Source of the DNA: Roseobacter sp.
GTDB taxonomy: Bacteria; Pseudomonadota; Alphaproteobacteria; Rhodobacterales; Rhodobacteraceae
Reading direction: 5' to 3'
DNA: 64,000 bases
NCBI GenBank assembly: GCA_015665415.1
Contig: JADFAE010000010.1
Coordinates: 434,001 to 498,000, forward strand
Part shown: in pieces, positions 56,061 through 64,000 of the stretch
Layout of the letters: each line of letters begins with the position of its first letter
How positions within the stretch are numbered: the stretch's first letter is position 1
The notes under the pieces: generated by a model
The model's database searches: none
Told to the model about the DNA's origin: nothing
Seen by the model: the letters and a program-made list of their open reading frames with translations, nothing else
Program-made: the position numbers and the translations under genes

Positions 56061-58436
56061 ATGAATGTACAGCCGATTTTTGAGCTGCCCTTTGAGCGGC
56101 GTGGCGTCTTGGCGCCCGGGCTGCCGATCCTGCCGCAGGGGGTTGAGCGCCATCCGGTGCCGGGGGCTGGCTCGCGCGCGGTGCCGATCTCCAAAGGCGA
56201 TACCCTCACCCTATTGGATCGCGACGGGATGCAGAGGGCAGAGATGGTGTTTTTCGCACCGGACCGCCGCTCTGATGCCGCGATGCTGGGCGCAGAGGGA
56301 CGCGGTCGCCCAGAGGGTATCATCGCCACCCTCGCCAATGGATCTCGCTCTGGTGCCAAGGTGCTGCGCGCCCTGGAGACGGCCGGGTTCGATCTGGGGC
56401 AAGGCGATGCAATCCGCGCCTTTGAAGAGGGCTCGCAGGCGGGAGACATGGTCTCCTTCACAGCCGAGTGCGATGGCATGGTGATCGTTGCTGCCCCCGG
56501 TGGCCCGATGCGGCCCGAAGAGCAGAATCCGCCGACCGAAATCATTCTCTACATCCAGCGCTCTGCATCTGGCCTGCTAAAGCCGGAGATTGCGGCGCCA
56601 GAGCCGCTGGCCGATCCGCTTCAGGATCACAACATCCAACCGGGCAACGCGCAGACCTATGAGGTCAAGGCCGGGCAATACATTCAGGTGCTCGACGTGA
56701 AAGGGCGGGAATGTTCGGACTTTCAGGCCTTCAGCCTGCGTGCCTTGGACAAGGGGATCGAGCGGGAAATCGACCCGACAACCACCCGCAGTCTGATGGG
56801 AAGCCTCTATCCTGCGCCGGGGATTTTCTCAAAATACTGGTCAGTGGACCAAGAGCCGCTGGTTGAGATCGTGCAAGACACCTGCGGGCGTCACGATACC
56901 TTTGGCCTGGCCTGTACGGCCCGCTACTACGAGGATCTGGGCTATCCCGGCCATATCAATTGCTCTGACAACATGAACAAGGATCTGGCGCAGTTTGATA
57001 TCAAACCGCGCGGTGGTTGGCCTGCAATCAACTTCTTTTTCAATACCATGTTGGATGAGACAAATGCCATTGGCATGGATGACCCCTGGTCCCGTCCCGG
57101 CGACTATGTGCTGCTGCGCGCGCTCAGCGATCTGGTCTGCGTCAGTACCGCCTGTCCCTGTGACATTGATCCCGCCAATGGCTGGACCCCCACCGACATT
57201 CAGGTGCGTACCTATAAAGCGACCGAGGATTTCTCTCGGTCGGTTGGCTATAGAAAATCTGCGGAGGCGGATGTGGAAGAAACCAAGAAAACTGCGTTTC
57301 ACGACTGTTTTGCGCGTCATACCCGCGATTTTGTCGAATACAATGGCTACTGGCTGCCAAACACCATGACCAATCATGGTGCAATTGCCGAATATTGGGC
57401 CTGTCGAGACAGGGTGGCGGTGATGGATCTGAGCCCGCTGCGCAAATACGAGGTCACCGGTCCAGACGCCGAAGAGTTGATGCAGGCCTGCGTGACCAGA
57501 AACATGAAAAAGCTGAGTGTCGGGCAAGTGGTCTATACCGCCATGTGTTACGAGCACGGCGGGATGATCGATGACGGCACCGTCTATCGTCTGGGTGAGA
57601 CCAATTTCCGCTGGATTGGCGGCAATGATACCAGTGGGCTTTGGTTGCAGCAGCAGGCAAAGGCGCGCGGGTTGAATGCCTGGGTGCGAAACTCGACGGA
57701 TCAGTTGCACAATATCGCAGTCCAGGGTCGTCATAGCCGCGACATCCTGAGCCGGATTTTCTGGACGCCGCCGCAACAGCCCACAATCGAAGAGCTGCCC
57801 TGGTTCCGCCTGACCGTTGCCCGCGTCGGTGATGTTTCGGGCACTTCGGTGGTGATTTCACGGACCGGATACTCCGGAGAGCTGGGGTACGAGATTTTCT
57901 GTCATCCCAAAGATGCGGTTGAGATCTTTGACCGGGTCTGGGAAGTCGGGCAGGAGTTTGGCATTGCACCACTTGGTTTGGCGGCTCTTGATATGTTGCG
58001 GATCGAAGGCGGGTTGATCTTTGCAGGGTCCGAATTTGACGACCAGACCGACCCCTTTGAAGCGGGCATTGGCTTTACTGTACCGCTGAAATCAAAGGAG
58101 GATGATTTTGTCGGCCGTGCAGCAATCGAAGAGCGAAAGGCGCATCCCCACCGCAGGCTCGTGGGGTTTGAAGTCGAGGGAGGCACCATCCCGGTTCCAG
58201 GGGATTGCATCCGGGTCGGACGCGCGCAGGTCGGAGAAATCACCAGTGCCATGAAGTCGCCAATTCTGGGAAAAGTGATTGCTTTGGGACGGGTGGCCAC
58301 AACCCACGCCGAGATCGGAACCGAGATCGAAATTGGTCAGCTGGACGGGCTGCAAAAACGACTGCGGGCACGCATCGTCGCGTTTCCTCACTTTGATCCA
58401 ACCAAGGCGCGGGTGAAGGGGAGCTACGATGGATAG
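56061..58436 (+). CDS. tdm: Trimethylamine N-oxide demethylase (DUF1989-GcvT fusion)
   Basis: 791 residues, ATG with CAGGGA upstream. The N-terminal half is a DUF1989-type domain. The C-terminal half from about 430 is a folate-binding GcvT domain with GcvT_C at the end. In the Tdm enzyme I recall, zinc is held by three Cys with spacing 64 and 2. Here C301, C365 and C367 reproduce that spacing (GHINCSDN, STACPCD). Tdm splits TMAO into dimethylamine and formaldehyde, the latter trapped by tetrahydrofolate. Position after tmoXVW fits. Glycine-betaine-type demethylation is a weaker alternative. Confidence 0.86.
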   Translation: MNVQPIFELPFERRGVLAPGLPILPQGVERHPVPGAGSRAVPISKGDTLTLLDRDGMQRAEMVFFAPDRRSDAAMLGAEGRGRPEGIIATLANGSRSGAKVLRALETAGFDLGQGDAIRAFEEGSQAGDMVSFTAECDGMVIVAAPGGPMRPEEQNPPTEIILYIQRSASGLLKPEIAAPEPLADPLQDHNIQPGNAQTYEVKAGQYIQVLDVKGRECSDFQAFSLRALDKGIEREIDPTTTRSLMGSLYPAPGIFSKYWSVDQEPLVEIVQDTCGRHDTFGLACTARYYEDLGYPGHINCSDNMNKDLAQFDIKPRGGWPAINFFFNTMLDETNAIGMDDPWSRPGDYVLLRALSDLVCVSTACPCDIDPANGWTPTDIQVRTYKATEDFSRSVGYRKSAEADVEETKKTAFHDCFARHTRDFVEYNGYWLPNTMTNHGAIAEYWACRDRVAVMDLSPLRKYEVTGPDAEELMQACVTRNMKKLSVGQVVYTAMCYEHGGMIDDGTVYRLGETNFRWIGGNDTSGLWLQQQAKARGLNAWVRNSTDQLHNIAVQGRHSRDILSRIFWTPPQQPTIEELPWFRLTVARVGDVSGTSVVISRTGYSGELGYEIFCHPKDAVEIFDRVWEVGQEFGIAPLGLAALDMLRIEGGLIFAGSEFDDQTDPFEAGIGFTVPLKSKEDDFVGRAAIEERKAHPHRRLVGFEVEGGTIPVPGDCIRVGRAQVGEITSAMKSPILGKVIALGRVATTHAEIGTEIEIGQLDGLQKRLRARIVAFPHFDPTKARVKGSYDG

Positions 58437-58514
58437 GAGGGTTAGAAAAAACAGACCCTCAACCATTCCGGTAGTTCGAAAAATTCTCGCAGGGGATTTG
58501 GACAAGAGGGGAGG

Positions 58515-58634
58515 CTCAATCCATTCATCAGCCCCTGCGACAAGCACCATCAGGATATCGGAATAGTCCCATCTTATTTTCACATGTTTGTCAGCCTCTC
58601 CATGCGAAGGGTTAGGCAGTCCCAAGCTGATCTT
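58515..58634 (-). pseudogene. Possible ISAs1-type transposase N-terminal remnant
   Basis: About 40 codons read KISLGLPNPS, then DYSDILMVLVAGADEWIE. This is like the N-terminal domain of ISAs1-family DDE transposases, where PxPR is followed by hydrophobic IL...AGAD.W.EIE. The frame then has no DDE domain and runs antisense into tdm. A truncated relic, supported by motif pattern only. Confidence 0.4.
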
Positions 58635-59524
58635 CGTTTCATTTAGGGGAGCAGAAACTTTCACAAAGTGGAGCCGTGGCCAGGCTGGTCAATTCGTTGA
58701 TTGCTGAATCATTTCAGCTTTCAAAGCTACCTTAAGTAAAACCATCTGAAGGTCAAAAACGGTGCCAGGATCTTAGTGGCGTCATTCGTGACTACGCTTG
58801 AGGCCTGAGCTCCACGGATGAGCCTCATAGAAATTTCGAGACCTATCCGACAAACTTTTTATCTTCTTCGCAAACAGGATTTGAGCGACTGCGGCTCCCA
58901 ATCCCTGAAACAACAATGCCACTTCCGATTTCTCGGCAGCGGTATTGTTTTTGCAGCCAGAATTGAAGCTTCAAGCGGCAAACTAAAAACTGCGTCCGAT
59001 TTTCACAAGACCTGCAGCACCCTATTCGACATTTCCATCCACCTCTCAAAACTCCCTTTAACTCAATACATTATCATCACAACATCTTAATATATTGACG
59101 AACAGTCTGACACTAAATCACCGTCGCTCACTGAAGGATCAAGACCCTTTAATCCTACATCTCTGGCTGACTCGGATTCGTCCTGGGAAAGCTCAAACCC
59201 AAACAAGTAGTTATTTAATTCAACTATCTACGACACCTATCAGGGGAGGAGACAGCCCAACCCTTTGGACGCGCGTACCGCTGCAAAGCAGCGGGTTTGA
59301 CGGCTTGGGATTGCCCCTGCCCGTCCCTGCGCGTTCAAAACCGCTACTGCATCGCCTTTCGCGTGTCAAAGACGCAGGATCAATGGGGCCTGACTTTAGT
59401 AAACGAATGGCCCACCTGTACCCTAGGCATGAAAATTCTCAGCGAATTGAACTGGATAACCCCAGAGAGCCAAGCAAGAAACCCGAACAAATGCCCTTTA
59501 TCAACGATCAGACTTGGCGCTATT

Positions 59525-59550
59525 CACTGAACCGCTCTACCAATTCAGTG
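59525..59550. repeat. Perfect 7-bp inverted repeat
   Basis: CACTGAA and TTCAGTG arms around a 12-base loop. The loop and arm read on the minus strand as TTGGTAGAGC, like a tRNA D-arm, but no complete tRNA fits. Confidence 0.5.
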
Positions 59551-59615
59551 CATCGCAACAAATAATCTGTGGCCATATACTTGCCAATGCCCGCGCTCTG
59601 CACCGCACACATTAC

Positions 59616-59647
59616 AATGTTGCATTTTGAACATTTAGCTCTATCCT
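59616..59647 (+). promoter_or_regulatory. Candidate promoter of the LodA-like gene with overlapping inverted repeat
   Basis: TTGCAT (59620-59625) and TATCCT (59642-59647) are 16 bases apart, giving a weak sigma-70-like promoter. AATGTT and AACATT (59616-59621, 59630-59635) form an inverted repeat over the -35, a possible operator. Confidence 0.3.
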
Positions 59648-59712
59648 AGGGTGAAGTAAATTTTCAGAATAATAAATCATTTTTACCCCCTATTCGAACC
59701 AGGAGATTGCCA

Positions 59713-62034
59713 ATGCTAATCAATTCAGTTTCCGAAATATTGCACCGACTTGCATCACATGGCTGGGCAGATTTAATGGCCGCGCATGGTCTTGATTTAA
59801 ATGCGCAAAACTTGGCAGACGAGCTCACCCGGCCGTTACAAAACATAGATCGGTCCATACCTGGATTCAAAGACTTGTCGCCTGCGTGTTCACGAGCTGT
59901 CGAGCCGGGATCCCCGGCCCGAAGTCTACTCTTTCATGCCCTTGCAAGTCCCGAGGTTCACAGTAGCCCAGTTGGAGCCCTGTCTGCCTATCCATCCCTT
60001 GCTGACCTAGACGCTATTGAAAACTATATATATGCAGCAGCGGCCCTGAGTTTCGAAGACGTTGAGGATCTTGCCCGCCAAACACAGAGTCATTTCAGTG
60101 GCCCTGTGGATGGGGAAATAGCTATCGTCGTTCTGTCTACAGAATACCGTTCTGCATCGGACAGCGTGCATGGCGGACAGGCAGATCAGGTTTTTTCGCG
60201 CACGGGCATCGCAAGGGCGGGCACGCTGCCCCCCAACTACAACGCAAAGGCACGGGGCCACTGGCCTGCATCCGATCAAATCGGCATTCACTCAGTGCCT
60301 TCAACATGGAACGCTTACCTTTGTACAAAGGTGCGTCCGGACCGGACACAAGTGCTGAGTGCGGCCGGCATCGGCCCGGCAACCCCAGTTGCAGAAGATA
60401 TCAATCAGCTCTTCTGGACACCGATACACAAACTCTTTGACGGTCAGGAATGTTTGGTTGGTGAAACCGTTTCCTTGCAGTGGCTGGCTCATCACGAAAA
60501 CACAAAGATCGCGCGGATCCATAAGTTCCTGCATTCGATTGGCGAAGTTTCGCGCGTCGGGACAGACGATCTAAGCGCCAGCCCGTTTAGGTTCACCGAG
60601 GGTCTGGCCAATCTGTCGAACGATGCCAGCTTGCCACCTGCAGTGATCGTGCCGGTTTCACATCCGCGCCTTATCGACATTGCAAGAAACGCAGCCGGAG
60701 TACCGGTAACTTTCAAGGTTCCAAAGTCAAAATCAACGCCTTCAGGTGCTGTCAAATTGTTCTGGAGCAGCCTGGAAATGCGTAATTTCGGGACCGGTGG
60801 AAACAGACCTGCCCCAGAGTACGTGCATATCCGGCATGTTCTTGACGAAAACGGAGGCGTCGTCTCCCTGAATGACGAAGCGGGCCTAATAGATAAGATT
60901 GAAACGGCTGGCTACGACGCCGTTCACTACGTGGACTTCACCGGTGCGGGTTATATCACCCTGACTGGTACCGGGCTTTCGCGCGCCTTCGATATTAAGG
61001 CAGGACACAGCGTCATCGCTGCTCCTGACTTCTATCCAAAGGTCGATCAGCGGCAAGTCCAGATATGGCAGCGCAATTTGCGGGAAAGTGACCCTGACCT
61101 GGCAGATTTCATAAGATGGGAAAGCCAACTTGCGCCGCTTTCGGCAATCCGATTGCCCGCAAACCCGGCGATTGACACTGCAGGACGCCACCCGTTTGCA
61201 CGTTCTGAAGATGATGGTACGGAGGAAACAATAAGCGCGCTCATTGCGGTGCCGGATTCAACACGCTCTGCCGCCACCGAATTTAAGCTGTCGGATGTCG
61301 AACGTTGCTCGACGATGCCGGATGCAGCTGCAGGCATCTTTGCGCCAGGCTGGGCTATCTCTTCTGATGCCACAGAAGGCCGCAGACACCTCGCAGCCTA
61401 TGGCTTGGGGAGTCCTTTTCCAGAAGACTCTAAGCTTTGTGCCGCTTTAAGTGCCTTTTGGCCTGCCGCCGCACCAGATACCACACGGACCTATGAGCCA
61501 ACCCGCGACTCGGTTGTCCCGATGGTTGATGAGGAGATGACACACGGCGCTGCCTGGGACGGTATTGATGGGATAACCCTGTCCAACGATGGCCGCACCG
61601 TGGAATTTCCCGACAAAGACTATGCCGATTACACCGAAAGTTCTTTGAACAACGCCTTTGATATCCGCAAAATTGCTGCAGTGACATTTGATGACTATGT
61701 AACCCGGGCCCTGAGAACGGCTCAGGTACGGCGCTATTTGGCGCAAAATCCAAGCTTGGGTGCCACCAACTTCCTTCTAGCGTCTTTCACGCAGGTGCCT
61801 GACGGGCACACAGATTTGGCACAAATCCAAACCGATACGTCCAGGGAGCTTTCAGGTCCGGCGTACCGGTTCAAGATTATCACGCGAGACGCCTCTTCTG
61901 CCAAACCCGGTGACCATCGCCGCAGGGTCGCGAATGTTAGCAGCCTGCTCGAAATTATTGCCGCCGGAAATGGTATCGCCCATCGCAACGCTGGATCATG
62001 GATCTCCTTAGATCCGATCTTGTTTATATCATGA
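59713..62034 (+). CDS. LodA-like quinoprotein (CTQ) oxidase
   Basis: 773 residues from the ATG at 59713, 7 bases after AGGAG. The C-terminal third has the LodA-family signature: EDSKLCAALSAFWPAAAPDT at about 571-590, with Asp572 and Cys576 in the D-x3-C spacing known for cysteine tryptophylquinone, then PMVDEEMT and AAWDGIDG with Trp615 as a candidate partner. LodA enzymes oxidise an amino acid with O2, giving H2O2. The first 500 residues differ from LodA as I know it, so the substrate is unknown. There is no signal peptide, as in LodA. It precedes a LodB-like flavoprotein. Confidence 0.75.
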   Translation: MLINSVSEILHRLASHGWADLMAAHGLDLNAQNLADELTRPLQNIDRSIPGFKDLSPACSRAVEPGSPARSLLFHALASPEVHSSPVGALSAYPSLADLDAIENYIYAAAALSFEDVEDLARQTQSHFSGPVDGEIAIVVLSTEYRSASDSVHGGQADQVFSRTGIARAGTLPPNYNAKARGHWPASDQIGIHSVPSTWNAYLCTKVRPDRTQVLSAAGIGPATPVAEDINQLFWTPIHKLFDGQECLVGETVSLQWLAHHENTKIARIHKFLHSIGEVSRVGTDDLSASPFRFTEGLANLSNDASLPPAVIVPVSHPRLIDIARNAAGVPVTFKVPKSKSTPSGAVKLFWSSLEMRNFGTGGNRPAPEYVHIRHVLDENGGVVSLNDEAGLIDKIETAGYDAVHYVDFTGAGYITLTGTGLSRAFDIKAGHSVIAAPDFYPKVDQRQVQIWQRNLRESDPDLADFIRWESQLAPLSAIRLPANPAIDTAGRHPFARSEDDGTEETISALIAVPDSTRSAATEFKLSDVERCSTMPDAAAGIFAPGWAISSDATEGRRHLAAYGLGSPFPEDSKLCAALSAFWPAAAPDTTRTYEPTRDSVVPMVDEEMTHGAAWDGIDGITLSNDGRTVEFPDKDYADYTESSLNNAFDIRKIAAVTFDDYVTRALRTAQVRRYLAQNPSLGATNFLLASFTQVPDGHTDLAQIQTDTSRELSGPAYRFKIITRDASSAKPGDHRRRVANVSSLLEIIAAGNGIAHRNAGSWISLDPILFIS

Positions 62035-63017
62035 AAAGTGATGTCCTCATTGTCGGAGACGGTATTGCAGGCCTATCGAGCGCGATCATCGCCAAACTAA
62101 AGGGGCTGGAGACGGTCGTTCTCCAACCCAGCACCAAACCGAGAGACGCGTTTCATGTCGTGCTGCACCCTGGTATAGAAGCTCTGCTCAAGACGCTCGG
62201 AGTGGCTCAGGAGGCGGCTTGTTTAGCGTCCTCCAGACCAGACGGATATTGGCGATACAGTGCAGAAGGCCGCGATTTCGTGCTCTATGGCCAGGACGCC
62301 GAGGGCCCTTGGCTTGGCTACCTCGTGAGCCTGAGGGAGCTGGAGAACTTGCTCAGAGCTCGGGCTCAATTTCTTGGGACTATTTTCCTTCGTCCGGCCG
62401 ACGCGGTGCATGCCCTTTCGGAACATGGGGCTGTCAAAGGTCTGGAAAGCGCAAGGAAGCGTTGGTTCGCAGGCCTGACCATTGACGCAAGCGGCGCAAG
62501 GGGGATCCTTGCCCGCGACTTGTGTTTGAAATACCTGTACGGATCTCCACCACTTGTCGCAACCTATGCTTCACAAGCGTCAAGCAACCCCGCCTCTCAC
62601 CCCATATTCCGAATGGACCCAGATGGGTGGCGCTTTGATATGAGCACCAGCCCAGGCCATAGATGCACCATCGGAATGGCCATCACTTCGCAAAAGATCT
62701 GCGAAAAGGGCAAATCTGGCCGGGATGTCTCCTGGCGATATTTGCCCGAATGTGCGGGCCCTGGATATGCACTTGTCGGCGATGCAGCCTTCCGACTCGA
62801 CCCGGGTTCAGGGGCGGGTGTACTGCGGGCAATTATGATGGGGATCAAGGCTGTCGAATTGGCGGCGCAGCCCGACGAATGGCATCTGTACCGCCAATGG
62901 GTCAGTGACTGGGCCCGCACTGACGGCGCTGCGCTCGCGGAAATCTATTCTGAAAAACCATTCAACGCCGCCTGGCCCAAATCGCATCGCTGGAGTGATG
63001 CGAGACTTTCCTTTTAA
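62031..63017 (+). CDS. LodB-like FAD protein, predicted quinone-cofactor maturase
   Basis: 328 residues from the ATG at 62031, which overlaps the LodA stop (ATGA). FAD motif IVGDGIAGLSSAII at residues 5-18, and GYALVGDAAFRLDPGSGAGV near 245-264 (the GD motif of flavin hydroxylases). LodB is needed to form the CTQ cofactor in LodA. The strict coupling here supports the same role. A little shorter than typical LodB. Confidence 0.75.
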   Translation: MKSDVLIVGDGIAGLSSAIIAKLKGLETVVLQPSTKPRDAFHVVLHPGIEALLKTLGVAQEAACLASSRPDGYWRYSAEGRDFVLYGQDAEGPWLGYLVSLRELENLLRARAQFLGTIFLRPADAVHALSEHGAVKGLESARKRWFAGLTIDASGARGILARDLCLKYLYGSPPLVATYASQASSNPASHPIFRMDPDGWRFDMSTSPGHRCTIGMAITSQKICEKGKSGRDVSWRYLPECAGPGYALVGDAAFRLDPGSGAGVLRAIMMGIKAVELAAQPDEWHLYRQWVSDWARTDGAALAEIYSEKPFNAAWPKSHRWSDARLSF

Positions 63018-63127
63018 CCGGGGCATTCAAAGACCAGAGACAACACATACCGGGGGGAACGATCCGATGACCTAAGTCAGCCAGTCATATTTTTCGCTAG
63101 CAGAATTTATTAAATGAAAGTCATCCC

Positions 63128-64000
63128 ATGTCACATCAAACACATTTCGGCAAATCAGTGCTTGCCCCACGTTCAAAATTCTATCAGGGCCCGTTCGGCA
63201 GAATTTGCCCCAACCTGGATCCCTGGGTGCCTCCAGGCACTACAGAAGAACAGGATGCTGGGTTTTTGGAGTTTGCGACCAAAAACATGGTTGAACTGCC
63301 AGGGTCAACACCGACTGAAATCGCTCAGGACCAATCCACGATTGACGAACTTGAAAGCAAATTCGGATCACAGATCCCTGCCGGGTACACGTATTTCGGA
63401 CAGTTTGTTGATCACGACATAACGCTTGATACCACGTCTTTGACAGCGCGGGAGATCGACCCTGATCAAATAAAAAACTTTCGCACCCCAAGACTTGATC
63501 TGGACTGCGTTTACGGCAGAGGCCCCGGTGACCAGCCCTACCTTTATGAATTCGATAGCAAAGGAAAATTCACGGGAGAGCTTCTGGTTGGGACAGTGGC
63601 AGGAACAAACCTGAAAGATTTGCCTCGAAATCAGCAGGGGCGCGCATTGATCGGCGACATGCGCAATGATGAGAATTCGATGGTCAGCCAACTGCAACTC
63701 GCCTTCATCCTGGCGCATAACGAACTTGTCGAAAGAGCGGATGCGCAGGGCGCAAGCGATGCGTTTTCTGCAGCCCGAAAATCTCTAACCCGTCTTTACC
63801 AATGGGTCGTCTGGAATGACTTAATAAAACGCATTGCGATTGATGAGGTCTATAACTGTGCGCTGCAGCTAGAAGAGCTTTGCGGCGGGCGCAAAGTTTG
63901 GACGATGGGACTGAAAGATGTGTATGAATGGAAAGATCAACCGTTCATGCCAGTCGAGTTTTCTGGTGCTGCTTATAGATTTGGCCACTCCATGGTCCGC
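63128..64000 (+). CDS. Animal-type heme peroxidase, partial (runs off right edge)
   Basis: 291 residues from the ATG at 63128 to the window edge, in frame to the last base. It has the family hallmark YFGQFVDHD with distal His96 and the Ca-binding Asp97, then RTPRLDLDCVYG, GDMRNDENSMVSQLQLAFILAHNEL, and EFSGAAYRFGHSMVR with proximal His287. Peroxidases of this superfamily (including bacterial ones) use H2O2 to oxidise halides or organic substrates. The ribosome site is weak. The gene is in the same direction as LodA/LodB after a 110-base gap. The upstream oxidase could supply its H2O2. Confidence 0.88.
   Translation, partial: MSHQTHFGKSVLAPRSKFYQGPFGRICPNLDPWVPPGTTEEQDAGFLEFATKNMVELPGSTPTEIAQDQSTIDELESKFGSQIPAGYTYFGQFVDHDITLDTTSLTAREIDPDQIKNFRTPRLDLDCVYGRGPGDQPYLYEFDSKGKFTGELLVGTVAGTNLKDLPRNQQGRALIGDMRNDENSMVSQLQLAFILAHNELVERADAQGASDAFSAARKSLTRLYQWVVWNDLIKRIAIDEVYNCALQLEELCGGRKVWTMGLKDVYEWKDQPFMPVEFSGAAYRFGHSMVR

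Larger units (their letters stand above)
58437..59712. other. 1.3-kb AT-rich stretch at a probable island boundary
   Basis: No convincing complete gene. A hairpin GAGGGT...ACCCTC (58437-58460) follows the tdm stop. A transposase remnant lies on the minus strand at 58515-58634. Short frames near 58818-59090 and 59095-59565 have no ribosome site or recognisable family. The sequence is clearly richer in A and T than everything to its left. Confidence 0.6.

Noticed and set aside
58092-58664. Full 190-residue minus-strand frame overlapping tdm
   Set aside because: Most of it is antisense to tdm. Only its first 50 residues look transposase-like and are reported as a remnant.
59095-59565. 156-residue plus-strand frame in the AT-rich gap
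   Set aside because: No ribosome site, no recognisable motif, low-complexity composition.
59525-59590. tRNA-like GGTAGAGC element on the minus strand
   Set aside because: The distance to the next TTCG-like loop is too great and no acceptor stem pairs. Kept only as an inverted repeat.

Overview
The window looks like a stretch of chromosome from a marine alphaproteobacterium of the Rhodobacteraceae (Roseobacter group). The evidence is the high GC content and codon use, the S4 protein type, the many ABC uptake systems each paired with a LysR, Lrp or TetR regulator, a Hint-domain protein of the kind common in this group, and a trimethylamine N-oxide (TMAO) uptake and demethylation operon. I ran no database searches. 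All assignments rest on motifs and family knowledge.

Layout. 0.2-11.7 kb is mixed: a PG-binding/Ala-Gly-rich protein of unknown role, a class V aminotransferase divergent from an Lrp regulator, a P-loop kinase-like protein, a PA14-like secreted protein, rpsD with a clear terminator, a Hint protein, an LpxR-like outer-membrane protein, and an AraC regulator divergent from a cupin plus flavin monooxygenase pair. 11.7-20.9 kb holds a peptide-type ABC transporter, a LysR regulator, and an amidohydrolase translationally coupled to a CobW metallochaperone. 20.9-25.4 kb is a TetR-linked amino-acid ABC importer ending in a decayed PLP-enzyme gene. 25.4-32.4 kb has a dimethylglycine/sarcosine dehydrogenase-like enzyme, a LysR regulator and a taurine-type ABC importer whose permease carries an unusual extracytoplasmic insert. 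32.5-38.1 kb is a tight minus-strand operon of two related unknown proteins, a DyP peroxidase, a P450 and a GST-like protein. 38.3-47.1 kb has a LysR/SDR pair, a complete ugp (glycerol-3-phosphate/glycerophosphodiester) system with its own LysR, and a GpdQ-like phosphodiesterase. 47.5-50.8 kb has an Lrp regulator, an AceE-like E1 enzyme and a RidA remnant. 50.8-58.4 kb is LysR-tmoXVW-tdm, a TMAO import and demethylation unit.

From about 58.5 kb the sequence becomes visibly more AT-rich. A probable ISAs1-type transposase remnant sits at that boundary, followed by about 1 kb without convincing genes. Then comes a LodA-like quinoprotein oxidase, a LodB-like flavoprotein overlapping it by 4 bases, and the start of an animal-type heme peroxidase that runs off the right edge.

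The two most unusual loci are the peroxidase/P450 operon (32.5-38.1 kb) and the LodA-LodB-heme peroxidase locus (59.7-64.0 kb). The first combines a peroxide-using enzyme with a P450 whose oxygen-activating acidic residue appears absent. The second pairs a probable H2O2-producing oxidase with an H2O2-consuming peroxidase. Their substrates cannot be read from the sequence.
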